Shown: positions 35,404 through 46,031 of the stretch, one piece after another
How the letters are laid out: each line of letters begins with the position of its first letter
Numbering within the stretch: position 1 is the stretch's first letter
Position numbers and translations under genes: made by a program
The notes under the pieces: generated by a model
What the model saw: only the letters and a program-made list of their open reading frames with translations
Told to the model about the DNA's origin: nothing
The model's database searches: none
Origin: Mycolicibacterium brisbanense
GTDB lineage: Bacteria > Actinomycetota > Actinomycetes > Mycobacteriales > Mycobacteriaceae
Direction: 5' to 3'
Assembly (NCBI RefSeq): GCF_001570425.1
Contig: NZ_BCSX01000024.1
Location: 372,001 to 436,000, forward strand
DNA length: 64,000 bases

Positions 35404-36258
35404 GTGAGTTCCAAACGCTCAGGCAGGGAGAAGCCGCCCGCGCCGGAACCCTTGGCGCCCCTTGTGGATGCCCATACCCACCTCGACTCGTGCGGTGCCG
35501 AGACCGCCGACGACGTACACGCGATTCTCGACCGTGCGGCAGCGGTCGGCGTGCAGAAGGTCGTCACCATCGCAGACGACCTGGCCGCCGCGCACTGGGC
35601 CGCGGGTGCCGCGGAAGCCGACGACCGGGTGTACGCGGCGGTCGCCCTGCATCCCACGCGCGCCAATGCGCTCACCGACCAGGCGAAAGCGGAGCTGGAG
35701 CGGTTGGCGTCGCAGCCGCGCGTGGTCGCGGTCGGCGAGACGGGGATGGACCTGTACTGGCCCGGCAAGGTTGACGGTTGCGCGACGCCCGCGGAGCAAC
35801 GTGAGGGCTTCGCCTGGCACATCGACCTGGCGAAACGGACCGGCAAGCCGCTGATGATCCACAACCGCGACGCCGATGCCGATGTTCTCGACGTGCTCGC
35901 CGCGGAGGGCGCACCCGAAACTGTGATCTTTCACTGTTTTTCGTCGGGTCCAGAGATGGCGCGCAAGTGCATCGACGCCGGCTGGATTTTGAGCCTGTCC
36001 GGCACGGTCAGCTTCAAAAACGCTGTTGACCTGCAAGAAGCAGCTCGGCTGATTCCGCAGGGGCAGATGCTGGTCGAGACCGACGCGCCGTTTCTGACTC
36101 CGCATCCGTATCGCGGCGCGCCGAATGAGCCCTATTGTCTGCCATACACTGTCCGGGCATTGGCAAAGCTGCTTGACCGGCCCGAGCAGGACTTGGCGGC
36201 TGAGACGGCAACCACTGCGACCCGGGTGTACGGGCTGGACGAGAGTTGCCGTATATAG
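35404..36258 (+). CDS. tatD: TatD-family deoxyribonuclease
   Basis: 284 aa from GTG 35404. Metal-dependent hydrolase: LVDAHTHLDSCG (HxH), VAVGETGMDLYW (Glu ligand), GKPLMIHNRDADADVLDVLA (His), FHCFSSGPEMARKCIDAG and LVETDAPFLTPHPYRGAPNE (Asp). Acts in DNA end processing or as a 3'-5' exonuclease. An extension back to 35371 overlaps metG and has no RBS. It is followed by rpfB in the order known from M. tuberculosis (Rv1008-Rv1009). Confidence 0.94.
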   Translation: MSSKRSGREKPPAPEPLAPLVDAHTHLDSCGAETADDVHAILDRAAAVGVQKVVTIADDLAAAHWAAGAAEADDRVYAAVALHPTRANALTDQAKAELERLASQPRVVAVGETGMDLYWPGKVDGCATPAEQREGFAWHIDLAKRTGKPLMIHNRDADADVLDVLAAEGAPETVIFHCFSSGPEMARKCIDAGWILSLSGTVSFKNAVDLQEAARLIPQGQMLVETDAPFLTPHPYRGAPNEPYCLPYTVRALAKLLDRPEQDLAAETATTATRVYGLDESCRI

Positions 36259-36307
36259 GCCTTTTCGTTACCGTCTTGTGATCAACCGCTCGACGTGCAG
36301 TCGGTGA

Positions 36308-38373
<2,066 letters not shown>

Positions 38374-38388
38374 GCTTCACAACAACAA

Positions 38389-38427
38389 CAGGCGGGTCGC
38401 TCACCTACGCGGTGGGCGACCCGCCTG
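38389..38427. terminator. bidirectional terminator
   Basis: CAGGCGGGTCGC / GCGACCCGCCTG arms, extending inward by TCACC / GGTGG to 17 bp with one mismatch and a 5-base loop. Followed by TCGTTTC on the plus strand. Between convergent ksgA and the permease. Confidence 0.85.
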
Positions 38428-38443
38428 TCGTTTCGGGCTCTGG

Positions 38444-39946
38444 CTACGTGTCGTCCCTGCGGTTCTCTGCGAGGAACTCGTCCATGAGCGGGGTCTCGGC
38501 CACCACGGGGTAGTTGCCGGTGACACCGATGCGCTCACTGGCCAGTGCCATCACCCGCCCACGCACCAGATACCAGCCGACGACCAATGCGGGAACGATG
38601 ACCACCAGGGCGACCAGATTCCAGTAGTTCTCGTAGCACATCAGGCCGGTGACCACGGCCAGGAACGCCAGGGTGGCGTAGCTCGTATAGGGCGTGCCGA
38701 ACAGCCGGAACGACGGCCTTGCCAACAGCCCGCGTTTGGACCAGCGGTACAGCTGAATCTGGCAGATCACGATGGTGGCCCATGAGGCGATGATGCCGAG
38801 CGCCGACAGGTCCAGCGCGATGTTGAACGCTTCCGAGGGCACCACCATGTTGAGGAAGACGCCGAGCACGGTGAACACACCCGTCAGGGCGATACCCGCG
38901 AACGGGACGCCGCGCTTGGTCATCTTCGCGGTGAACTGCGGTGCGCTGCCGTTCATCGCCATCGAGCGCAGGATGCGGCCCGTCGAGTACAGCCCGGCGT
39001 TGAGGCTCGACAGCGCCGCGGTCAGCACCACGAAGTTCATGATGTCGCCGGCGGCGGGCACACCGATCTTGGAGAAGAACGTGACGAACGGGCTGGTGCC
39101 CTGCTGGTACGCGGTGTAGGGCAACAGCAGTGCGAGCAGGATGAGTGAGCCGACGTAGAACACCGCGATGCGGACCACCACCGAGTTGATGGCGCGCGGC
39201 ATGACCTTCGCCGGGTGCTCGGTCTCGCCGGCTGCAGTGCCCACCAATTCTACTGCGGCATAGGCGAATATCACGCCGGAGGTGACGATCACGAGTTGCA
39301 GGACGCCGGTGGGCAGCAAGCCGCCGTTGTCGGCGATGACCGAGAACCCGGTGCTCTGCCCCTCGACGGTGAACCGCCCTGCCAAGAACACGATGCCGAC
39401 CACCAGGAACGTCACCAGCGCCACGACCTTGATCAATGCAGCCCAAAACTCCATCTCGCCAAAGACTTTGACCGAGATCATGTTGACTGTCAGGACGATC
39501 ACCAGGGCGATGAGTGCGATTGTCCACTGCGGGATGGCCTTGAATGCACCCCAGTAATGCATGTAGAGCGCAATGGCGGTGACGTCGACGATCGAGGTGC
39601 AGGCCCAGTTGAAGAAGTACATCCAGCCGGCCACATAGGCGGCCTTCTCGCCGAGGAACTCGCGCGCGTACGAGACGAACGAGCCGGACGAAGGCCGGTG
39701 CAGCACAAGCTCGCCCAGTGCACGCAGGATGAAGAACACGAAGAGCCCGCACACGCCGTAGACGATGAACAACCCGGGTCCGGCGGTATGCAGCCGTCCG
39801 CCGGCACCCATGAAGAGGCCGGTACCGATGGCTCCGCCGATGGCGATCATCTGAAGCTGGCGCGGTTTCAGCCCTTTGTGATACCCCTCGTCCTCGCGAG
39901 CGAGTCCTGATGGGCCGTGGTCGGTGGTGGATGACGCGGATGACAT
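38444..39946 (-). CDS. ansP: amino-acid permease (AnsP/GabP type)
   Basis: 500 aa, 12 membrane helices. APC amino-acid transporter signature [20 protein letters not shown], then [20 protein letters not shown]. Similar to the L-asparagine permeases AnsP1/AnsP2 of M. tuberculosis (Rv2127/Rv0346c). Symbol given by similarity; asparagine specificity is likely but not certain. Monocistronic, between a terminator and a 78-base promoter region. Confidence 0.85.
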   Translation of the reverse strand: MSSASSTTDHGPSGLAREDEGYHKGLKPRQLQMIAIGGAIGTGLFMGAGGRLHTAGPGLFIVYGVCGLFVFFILRALGELVLHRPSSGSFVSYAREFLGEKAAYVAGWMYFFNWACTSIVDVTAIALYMHYWGAFKAIPQWTIALIALVIVLTVNMISVKVFGEMEFWAALIKVVALVTFLVVGIVFLAGRFTVEGQSTGFSVIADNGGLLPTGVLQLVIVTSGVIFAYAAVELVGTAAGETEHPAKVMPRAINSVVVRIAVFYVGSLILLALLLPYTAYQQGTSPFVTFFSKIGVPAAGDIMNFVVLTAALSSLNAGLYSTGRILRSMAMNGSAPQFTAKMTKRGVPFAGIALTGVFTVLGVFLNMVVPSEAFNIALDLSALGIIASWATIVICQIQLYRWSKRGLLARPSFRLFGTPYTSYATLAFLAVVTGLMCYENYWNLVALVVIVPALVVGWYLVRGRVMALASERIGVTGNYPVVAETPLMDEFLAENRRDDT

Positions 39947-40024
39947 CGTGCAGACGTTAGCTGGGGTGTGTGCCGCGGTAACGCGGTTGGCGTAAAACGT
40001 ATGTTAAGTAAGTTACGTTCAGCG
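39947..40024 (-). promoter_or_regulatory. promoter region of the permease
   Basis: 78 bases, AT-rich from 39991 to 40020. AACGTA (39997-40002) and TACGTT (40015-40020) form a short inverted repeat. AC-N9-AC spaced pairs on the minus strand are compatible with GlnR, which controls nitrogen-source genes in mycobacteria, but the match is weak. Confidence 0.3.
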
Positions 40025-40888
40025 CTACCGCAGCGCCCTGGTGATCAGCTTCATGAACTCTGTGCACGAGTTGTAGCGCATGTCAGGACTTTTCGCCATC
40101 GCCTTGGCGAGGATGGAGTCGACCGCATGCGGTATCCAGGAGACCTGGCGGGAGATTCGTGGTGGCGGGGAATGCAACTGGTGCTCGACGAGCCCCATCG
40201 CTGTATTTGCGGTAAAAGGTGGCGATCCGGTCAGCATCTCGATGGCTGTGCAGGCCAGCGAATATTGGTCGGTGGCCGCCGAAGGGGCTCTGCCGCTGAG
40301 TAATTCGGGAGCCGAGTACGGCAACGAGGCCTGGACCTGGGCGTGCGGCTCTCGGGACTGACGGGTGATTCGCTTGGCGGGGTCGAGCGTGAGGCGCCCG
40401 GAGTCGTTGGCCAGCCGGATGGCCACGTCCTCCGAAACTGAGTGCGCCACACCGAAATCGATCAGTACTGCTCGTGAAAACGGCTTGTCCACAAGGATAT
40501 TCGATGGTTTGACGTCGCAGTGCACGATCCCGCACCGGTGCGCATGGTCGAGTGCTGCGGCGATCTGGGTCAACGCCTTGAGCCGGTCGCTCGTCATCGT
40601 CAGCGTGCCGATGGTGCCGCCGTCGATCAATTCCATGGCCAGCCACACCTCGCTCGCGGCGTAGACCCTGACGATGTTGGGGTGCGTGAGCCTGCGGGCG
40701 AAGTCGAATTCACGCTGCAGCCGCGCCAGCTGATCGGGCCTGCGGTGCGACTCATTGAGGACCTTGAGCGCGACGACGCCGCCATCGGGACCGTGCGCGC
40801 GGTACACCACAGCCCAGCCACCGCGGCCGAGGACTTCGTCGACCTCGTATTCCGCGATGGAGCCCGCACCGGGTGACACCACTGTCAC
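40025..40888 (-). CDS. soluble non-RD Ser/Thr protein kinase
   Basis: 287 aa from GTG 40886-40888. Kinase domain fills the protein: glycine loop VLGRGGWAVVYRA, catalytic Lys in VVALKVL, catalytic loop IVHCDVKPSNILVD, LIDFGVAHS, and SLPYSAPELLSG. The catalytic-loop Arg of HRD is Cys (non-RD kinase), and the activation segment between DFG and APE is long (about 50 residues). No transmembrane helix or sensor domain, unlike most mycobacterial Pkn proteins. Divergent from ispE with 43 bases between starts. Substrate unknown; the longer frame upstream covers ispE antisense. Confidence 0.88.
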   Translation of the reverse strand: MTVVSPGAGSIAEYEVDEVLGRGGWAVVYRAHGPDGGVVALKVLNESHRRPDQLARLQREFDFARRLTHPNIVRVYAASEVWLAMELIDGGTIGTLTMTSDRLKALTQIAAALDHAHRCGIVHCDVKPSNILVDKPFSRAVLIDFGVAHSVSEDVAIRLANDSGRLTLDPAKRITRQSREPHAQVQASLPYSAPELLSGRAPSAATDQYSLACTAIEMLTGSPPFTANTAMGLVEHQLHSPPPRISRQVSWIPHAVDSILAKAMAKSPDMRYNSCTEFMKLITRALR

Positions 40889-40931
40889 AGCATAGGTTCG
40901 CTGACGGTTTGCCGTCCTCAGAGATAGTGTC

Positions 40932-41906
40932 GTGGCCGTGTCCGCATCCGACGGCAGTACCGCATCCGAATGGGTCCCCACCGGGTCGGTCACCGTGCGT
41001 GTGCCCGGCAAGGTCAATCTGTACCTCGCCGTCGACGACTTGCGTGAGGACGGCTATCACGAGCTGACCACGGTGTTCCATGCGGTTTCGCTGACCGACG
41101 AGGTGACCGTGCGCAACGCCGACGTGCTGTCGGTGACGATGTCCGGTGAAGGCGTCGAGGCGCTGCCCACCGACGACCGCAACCTGGCCTGGCGGGCCGC
41201 CGTACTGCTGGCCGATCACGTCGGCCGTGCGCCCGATGTCGCCATCACGATCGACAAATCCATCCCGGTGGCCGGTGGTATGGCCGGCGGCAGCGCCGAC
41301 GCGGCGGGTGTGCTGGTGGCCATGAACACGCTGTGGGAGCTCGGGGTGCCGCGGCGTGATCTGCATGCCCTGGCCGCCCGGCTGGGCAGCGACGTGCCCT
41401 TCGCGCTGCACGGTGGCACGGCGCTGGGCAGTGGGCGAGGGGAGGAGCTGGCCACGGTGCTGGCCCGCAACACCTTCCACTGGGTTTTGGCGTTCGCCCA
41501 TCGCGGCCTGTCCACGCCGAAGGTGTTCGGAGAACTGGACCGGCTGCGTGCCGACGCCAGCCGTGACGAGCCGCCCCGGGCCGAGGAACCCGAGCCCGTG
41601 CTGGCGGCGCTGGCCTCCGGTGACGCCGCGGAACTGGCTTCCCTGCTGGGTAATGATCTACAGCCGGCGGCCTTGAGCCTGTATCCGGAGCTACGCCGCA
41701 CCTTGCGGGCCGGCGTCGAGGCGGGGGCACTGGCCGGAATCGTGTCGGGCTCCGGGCCGACCTGCGCCTTCCTGTGCGCGTCTGCGACGGCCGCGGTCGA
41801 CGTCGGCGCGGAATTGGCGGGCGCCGGGGTGTGCCGCACGGTGCGGGTGGCCAGCGGTCCGGTCCACGGCGCGCGGGTGGTACCTGCGCCGTCGGCGTCG
41901 GTGTGA
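40932..41906 (+). CDS. ispE: 4-diphosphocytidyl-2-C-methylerythritol kinase
   Basis: 324 aa. Fourth step of the MEP isoprenoid pathway, phosphorylating CDP-ME. GHMP kinase: [38 protein letters not shown] loop [20 protein letters not shown] and C-terminal [16 protein letters not shown] 40932 or 40938. In M. tuberculosis ispE follows ksgA directly; here the permease and kinase separate them. Confidence 0.95.
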   Translation: MAVSASDGSTASEWVPTGSVTVRVPGKVNLYLAVDDLREDGYHELTTVFHAVSLTDEVTVRNADVLSVTMSGEGVEALPTDDRNLAWRAAVLLADHVGRAPDVAITIDKSIPVAGGMAGGSADAAGVLVAMNTLWELGVPRRDLHALAARLGSDVPFALHGGTALGSGRGEELATVLARNTFHWVLAFAHRGLSTPKVFGELDRLRADASRDEPPRAEEPEPVLAALASGDAAELASLLGNDLQPAALSLYPELRRTLRAGVEAGALAGIVSGSGPTCAFLCASATAAVDVGAELAGAGVCRTVRVASGPVHGARVVPAPSASV

Positions 41907-41981
41907 TATCGGCGCGGTGTGACTCAGGACTCAATTCTCGCGTTGGTTTGGCAGCTACTTAAGAGTCTCATAAGATGACCC

Positions 41982-42203
41982 GTGGTGATTGCCAGCGATG
42001 ATGCATCGTCGCCCGTCGAGCTCGGCGGGCGGTTGACTTGCGGCGCCCCGCCGACGGCATCACCTAACCGAGACACAACCGCTGCCCAAATGTGTGCGCG
42101 CGCCTTCACACTGGCGTCGGACATCAGGCGGAGCATGGAAACCCGGGCGCTGTATCCCATGTCACCGGCGCTGCGGCTCCGGAAGCCGAGGAGGTCGTCG
42201 TGA
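41982..42203 (+). CDS. possible upstream ORF before the acyl-AMP ligase
   Basis: GTG 41982 opens 73 codons whose TGA overlaps the ligase GTG as GTGA. The predicted peptide ([20 protein letters not shown] ... RLRKPRRSS) resembles nothing I know and has no clear RBS. It could be a translated leader or just open frame in GC-rich DNA. The interval 41907-42199 holds no other candidate; a TCATAAGAT -10-like patch lies at 41968-41976. Confidence 0.2.
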   Translation: MVIASDDASSPVELGGRLTCGAPPTASPNRDTTAAQMCARAFTLASDIRRSMETRALYPMSPALRLRKPRRSS

Positions 42204-43834
42204 GCAGATTCACCGACAAGATGTACCGCAACGCCCATGAGAGCGATCGCGGCATGGTCACCGGCGAGCCGCACGAGCCCGTCAGGCACACCTGGCTCGA
42301 GGTCCACGAACGCGCCCGCCGCATCGCAGGCGGCCTCGCCGCGGCAGGGATCGGGCACGGCGCCGCGATCGGCGTGCTGGCCGGCTACCCGGTGGAGATC
42401 GCGCCGACGGCCCAGGGCGTGTGGATGCGCGGCGCAAGCCTGACCATGCTGCACCAGCCGACTCCGCGGACCGACCTGGCGGTTTGGGCCGAGGACACCA
42501 TGAACGTCATCGGCATGATCGAGGCCACGGCCGTGATCGTCGCCGAGCCGTTCCTCGTCGCCATCCCGGTGCTCGAAGAAAAGGGCATCAAGGTGCTCAG
42601 GGTGGCCGATCTGCTGGCCGCCGACCCGATCGACCCGGTCGAAACCGGCGAGGACGATCTGGCGCTCATGCAGCTGACGTCCGGGTCGACCGGCTCGCCC
42701 AAGGCCGTGCAGATCACCCACCGCAACATCCACTCCAACGCCGAGGCCATGTTCATCGGCGCGCAGTACGACGTCGAGAAGGACGTCATGGTGAGCTGGC
42801 TGCCCTGCTTCCACGACATGGGCATGGTCGGCTTCCTGACCATCCCGATGTACTTCGGTGCCGAGCTGGTCAAGGTCACGCCGATGGACTTCCTGCGCGA
42901 CACCCTGCTGTGGGCCAAGCTCATCGACAAGTACAAGGGCACCATGACCGCGGCGCCCAACTTCGCCTACGCGCTGTTCGCCAAGCGGCTGCGCAAGCAG
43001 GCCGAGCCGGGCCAGTTCGACCTGTCCACACTGCGCTTTGCGCTGTCGGGCGCCGAGCCGGTCGACCCCGCCGACGTCGAGGACCTGCTCGACGCGGGCA
43101 AGCCGTTCGGGCTCAAGCCCTCGGCGATCCTGCCGGCGTACGGCATGGCCGAGACCACGCTCGCGGTGTCCTTCTCGGAGTGCAACGCCGGTCTGGTGGT
43201 CGACGAGGTCGACGCCGATCTGCTGGCCGCGCTGCGCCGCGCCGTGCCCGCCACCAAGGGCAACACGCGGCGGCTGGCGACCCTCGGCCCGCTGCTGACC
43301 GATCTCGAAGCCCGGGTTGTCGACGAGAACGGCGACGTGATGCCCGCCCGCGGTGTCGGCGTCATCGAGCTGCGCGGCGAATGCGTCACCCCGGGGTACG
43401 TCACGATGGGCGGATTCCTGCCGGCTCAGGACGAGAACGGGTGGTATGACACCGGCGATCTGGGCTACCTGACCGAAGAGGGACATGTCGTGGTCTGTGG
43501 CCGCGTCAAGGACGTCATCATCATGGCCGGCCGCAATATCTATCCGACCGACATCGAACGGGCCGCCGGCCGCGTGGACGGTGTGCGGACCGGATGTGCC
43601 GTCGCAGTGCGACTGGACGCCGGGCACTCGCGCGAGACTTTCGCCGTCGCCGTGGAATCCAACGCCTGGCAGGATCCGGCCGAGGTGCGCCGTATCGAGC
43701 ATCAGGTGGCCCACGAGGTCGTCACCGAGGTCGACGTGCGGCCGCGCAACGTCGTCGTGCTCGGCCCCGGCACCATCCCGAAGACCTCGTCGGGCAAGCT
43801 CCGCCGCGCCAACTCGGTTTCGCTCGTCACCTAA
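42200..43834 (+). CDS. pks16: fatty acyl-AMP ligase (Pks16-type)
   Basis: 544 aa from GTG 42200 with GGAGG 6 bases upstream. ANL superfamily: [20 protein letters not shown] (P-loop), [20 protein letters not shown] (typical of FadD32/FAAL enzymes), [35 protein letters not shown] and the C-terminal catalytic KTSSGKLRR. FAALs activate long fatty acids as acyl-adenylates for polyketide synthases. Same length and position as Rv1013 (named pks16 although not a PKS). Its carrier-protein partner is not in the window. Confidence 0.92.
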   Translation: MSRFTDKMYRNAHESDRGMVTGEPHEPVRHTWLEVHERARRIAGGLAAAGIGHGAAIGVLAGYPVEIAPTAQGVWMRGASLTMLHQPTPRTDLAVWAEDTMNVIGMIEATAVIVAEPFLVAIPVLEEKGIKVLRVADLLAADPIDPVETGEDDLALMQLTSGSTGSPKAVQITHRNIHSNAEAMFIGAQYDVEKDVMVSWLPCFHDMGMVGFLTIPMYFGAELVKVTPMDFLRDTLLWAKLIDKYKGTMTAAPNFAYALFAKRLRKQAEPGQFDLSTLRFALSGAEPVDPADVEDLLDAGKPFGLKPSAILPAYGMAETTLAVSFSECNAGLVVDEVDADLLAALRRAVPATKGNTRRLATLGPLLTDLEARVVDENGDVMPARGVGVIELRGECVTPGYVTMGGFLPAQDENGWYDTGDLGYLTEEGHVVVCGRVKDVIIMAGRNIYPTDIERAAGRVDGVRTGCAVAVRLDAGHSRETFAVAVESNAWQDPAEVRRIEHQVAHEVVTEVDVRPRNVVVLGPGTIPKTSSGKLRRANSVSLVT

Positions 43835-43894
43835 TCGCTTGCTTGTCACGTAATAGCGTGCGTCACCTGATCGCGCGCGTCACCTGATAGCGCG
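43826..43894. repeat. four degenerate tandem repeats at the ligase 3' end
   Basis: Units beginning GTCACCTAATCGCTTGC, GTCACGTAATAGCGTGC, GTCACCTGATCGCGCGC and GTCACCTGATAGCGCG start at 43826, 43845, 43862 and 43879 (periods 19, 17, 17). The first unit encodes the last two residues and stop of the ligase (V-T-stop), and later units carry the same stop-like core. Confidence 0.8.
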
Positions 43895-43950
43895 ACCAGA
43901 CACTCAGGTGCCCGACACGCCGGTGTTCGGGTACCGCCATGTCTGCTCGC
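43892..43950. repeat. intergenic palindrome (GCGAGCAGACA class)
   Basis: Arms GCGACCAGACA (43892-43902) and TGTCTGCTCGC (43940-43950), one mismatch, with a loop containing CGACACGCC. The same arm sequence GCGAGCAGAC recurs at 47071-47129. It lies between convergent ligase and TetR genes and could act as a terminator. Confidence 0.7.
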
Positions 43951-43969
43951 CCAGGTTGGTGCGCGGTCG

Positions 43970-44608
43970 TCACTGACGGCGGTAGCCCGCGAGGAACACC
44001 GCTACACCGGCCCGCACATAGCGGGGCACGTCCAGGCGGGCCAGCACGTCCGGTCCGCCGTGAAACAGTGCCTCGTCGATCGGCCGCCCGACGATCAGGA
44101 ACGCGAAGTGATCGGCGGCCACCGCAGCGTCCGCGACGCTGAGCAGTCCGCGGGCATCGAGGCGGGCGAACACCGCTGCCAGCGCGGCCAGCGTCTGCGT
44201 CGGCGCGCGGTCGTAGTAGCGCTGCGCCAGCTCGGGTAGCCGATTCGCTTCGCCGATGACCAGTCTCCGCAGTTGCACCACCGGTTCCTGCAGAACGGTC
44301 TTGAGGTACTCCTCGGCGAGGTCGATCAGGACCGGTTCCAGGTCGGAGGCCGTCTGCAGCGCCTCGATTCGCTCACGGAACTGCCCGACCACCCGCACCA
44401 ACGCGTCGTCGACGATGGCGAAGAGCAGTTCGCGCTTGTCGCCGAAGTGCTTGTAGACCGTCTGCTTGGACACCTCGGCCCGGGCCGCGATCTGGTCGAC
44501 GCTGGTGCCCTGAAACCCGTTGCCCAGAAAGAGTTCTCGGCCGGCGGCCAGGATGGTCTGGCGTTTGAGTGCCGACCGGGTCGGCAATGGCGTGCGCGCC
44601 TGCGTCAT
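43970..44608 (-). CDS. TetR-family regulator
   Basis: 212 aa from ATG 44606-44608 (MTQARTPLPTRSALKRQTIL). HTH region ELFLGNGFQGTSVDQIAARA, EVSKQTVYKHFGDKRELLFA. The C-terminal domain is of the AcrR-related type with YLAG end. Divergent from a DUF998 gene with two tandem operator-like repeats between them. Confidence 0.88.
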   Translation of the reverse strand: MTQARTPLPTRSALKRQTILAAGRELFLGNGFQGTSVDQIAARAEVSKQTVYKHFGDKRELLFAIVDDALVRVVGQFRERIEALQTASDLEPVLIDLAEEYLKTVLQEPVVQLRRLVIGEANRLPELAQRYYDRAPTQTLAALAAVFARLDARGLLSVADAAVAADHFAFLIVGRPIDEALFHGGPDVLARLDVPRYVRAGVAVFLAGYRRQ

Positions 44609-44624
44609 ATCGCTCCCGTCTTTG

Positions 44625-44671
44625 AGTACTGGACAGTCTAGTTCTCTAGGCAGTACTGTACCGTCTAGTTC
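44625..44671. promoter_or_regulatory. tandem TetR operator candidates
   Basis: Two direct 20-base copies, AGTACTGGACAGTCTAGTTC (44625-44644) and AGTACTGTACCGTCTAGTTC (44652-44671), differ at 2 positions and are spaced 27 bases apart. Each has a partly symmetric core (CTGGACAGTCTAG). They lie between divergent TetR and DUF998 starts, where the regulator would act on both. Confidence 0.7.
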
Positions 44672-44690
44672 CGTTTGGAGGAGGGCTCTC

Positions 44691-45350
44691 ATGACCACTG
44701 CGCACACCGACTCGTGCCCGGTGCCGCTCTCGGTGCGAATCACCAAATCGCTGCTCGGCTACGGAGTACTGGCGGGGCCGATATATGTCACGACGGTGGC
44801 TGTACAGGCCGCGACCCGGGACGGCTTCGATCCCGTCCGCTACCCGGCCAGCGTGCTGGCCAACGGGCCACTGGGGTGGATACAGGTGGCCAACTTCCTG
44901 GTCAGTGGTGCCATGACGGTTGCCGCCGGGGTCGGCGTGCGCCGCGCGCTGGGCGATCGGCGGACCCGCAGTGCCGGGGTGCTGATCGCCGGTTACGGTG
45001 CCGGGTTGATCGGCGGCGGACTGTTTCGGGCCGATCCCGTTCCCGGATTCCCGCCCGGCACTACCGACGTGGTGATCACCTGGCATGGGATCGCGCATCT
45101 GCTCTGCGGAGCTGTTGGGTTCGCCTGCGTGGTCGCGGCCGGGTTCGTGCTGGCGGCAGAATTCGCCCGTCGCGGCGATCGGGGGTGGGCGCGATACTCC
45201 AGGTTGACGGGTGCGGCCTTCGCCGCGTCGTTCCTTGCGATGATCGCGAGTTCCGGTGCGCCTGCGGCCAATGTGGCCTTCACGGCCGGGGTGGTGCTGG
45301 TGTGGGTCTGGCTGGCGGCGGTGTCGGTGAAGATGTATCGCCAGGCCTGA
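44691..45350 (+). CDS. DUF998 membrane protein
   Basis: 219 aa from ATG 44691 with GGAGGAG 8 bases upstream. Six hydrophobic helices at about 17-36, 62-82, 92-110, 130-153, 165-185 and 190-212. DUF998 signature FRADPVPGFPPGTTDVVITW, HGIAHLLCG. DUF998 proteins are multipass proteins of unknown function, often under TetR control, as here. Confidence 0.8.
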   Translation: MTTAHTDSCPVPLSVRITKSLLGYGVLAGPIYVTTVAVQAATRDGFDPVRYPASVLANGPLGWIQVANFLVSGAMTVAAGVGVRRALGDRRTRSAGVLIAGYGAGLIGGGLFRADPVPGFPPGTTDVVITWHGIAHLLCGAVGFACVVAAGFVLAAEFARRGDRGWARYSRLTGAAFAASFLAMIASSGAPAANVAFTAGVVLVWVWLAAVSVKMYRQA

Positions 45351-45367
45351 AACATGTTGCGCTGCAG

Positions 45368-45922
45368 TCAGTGTGGCTGCTCGTGGCGCGATCGCGCGGC
45401 CATGTCCTGCTCGATGCGGTCATAGACCTGCCACCAGATGAGCTCGTGGTCGACGACCGAGATCTCCCGTCGTGCCAGCCGTTCGTCGGCGTCGATGAGT
45501 CGGGCCGCCGCGGCGGCCAGTCTGTCACGGTCTGCCAGTGCGGAAGGTTCGTCATATCCGGCCATCGTGATGGCGACGATGGTGCGGACCTGTCGGCGCG
45601 CCTCGCCGGCCAAGATGACGATGACACCGCCGCCGATCACCGGCACAGCCGTGGACACCGCCAACGCTGTCCACGGTGAAAGCAGCGTGGGGGACAGCCA
45701 CGCCTCGCACTGCAACCACAGCAGCATGCCCCACAGCGGCCAGCCCCGCGCGGCTCGAATCCACCGGCGGTCGCTTGCCGTCAGGCCGGGCGGGAACACC
45801 ACCAGCCGGTAGTGGACGATGCCGAATCGGCCCGGCCGGATGTCGATCGAACCCCACACCCGATCCCCGTCGAGCAGTCGGGCTACGCAGCGGCGCAGGG
45901 GGTGCGAGCGCATGATGCCCAT
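45368..45922 (-). CDS. DUF6611-like membrane protein
   Basis: 184 aa. N-terminal RLLDGDRVWGSIDIRPGRFG region, a hydrophobic pair of helices at about 60-105 (WPLWGMLLWLQCEAWLSPTL, TALAVSTAVPVIGGGVIVIL), then a helical cytoplasmic tail with EISVVDHELIWWQVYDRIEQ. Resembles a small actinobacterial family of unknown function. Shares the divergent palindromic promoter at 46001-46030 with the Fe-S protein gene. Confidence 0.55.
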   Translation of the reverse strand: MGIMRSHPLRRCVARLLDGDRVWGSIDIRPGRFGIVHYRLVVFPPGLTASDRRWIRAARGWPLWGMLLWLQCEAWLSPTLLSPWTALAVSTAVPVIGGGVIVILAGEARRQVRTIVAITMAGYDEPSALADRDRLAAAAARLIDADERLARREISVVDHELIWWQVYDRIEQDMAARSRHEQPH

Positions 45923-46000
45923 ACTTCGGGTCTACCCCTATTTTGTCGGCACGCACAGGATTCGAACGCTTTCTTGACGCCTGGCATGAAGACTTTTGCA

Positions 46001-46030
46001 CAGCTGAGTATATAAACCTATACTCAGCTG
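46001..46030. promoter_or_regulatory. inverted-repeat operator over a divergent promoter
   Basis: Perfect 12-bp arms CAGCTGAGTATA / TATACTCAGCTG with a 6-base spacer. The right arm contains TATACT, a perfect mycobacterial -10 (TANNNT), 7 bases before ATG 46032, so that gene is leaderless; the mirror TATACT faces the DUF6611 gene. No regulator gene is adjacent. Confidence 0.8.
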
Positions 46031-46031
46031 C

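Noticed and set aside
39947-40024. GlnR box before the asparagine-type permease
   Set aside because: Only AC-N9-AC spacing on one strand; that short pattern is expected by chance, so it is noted but not claimed.
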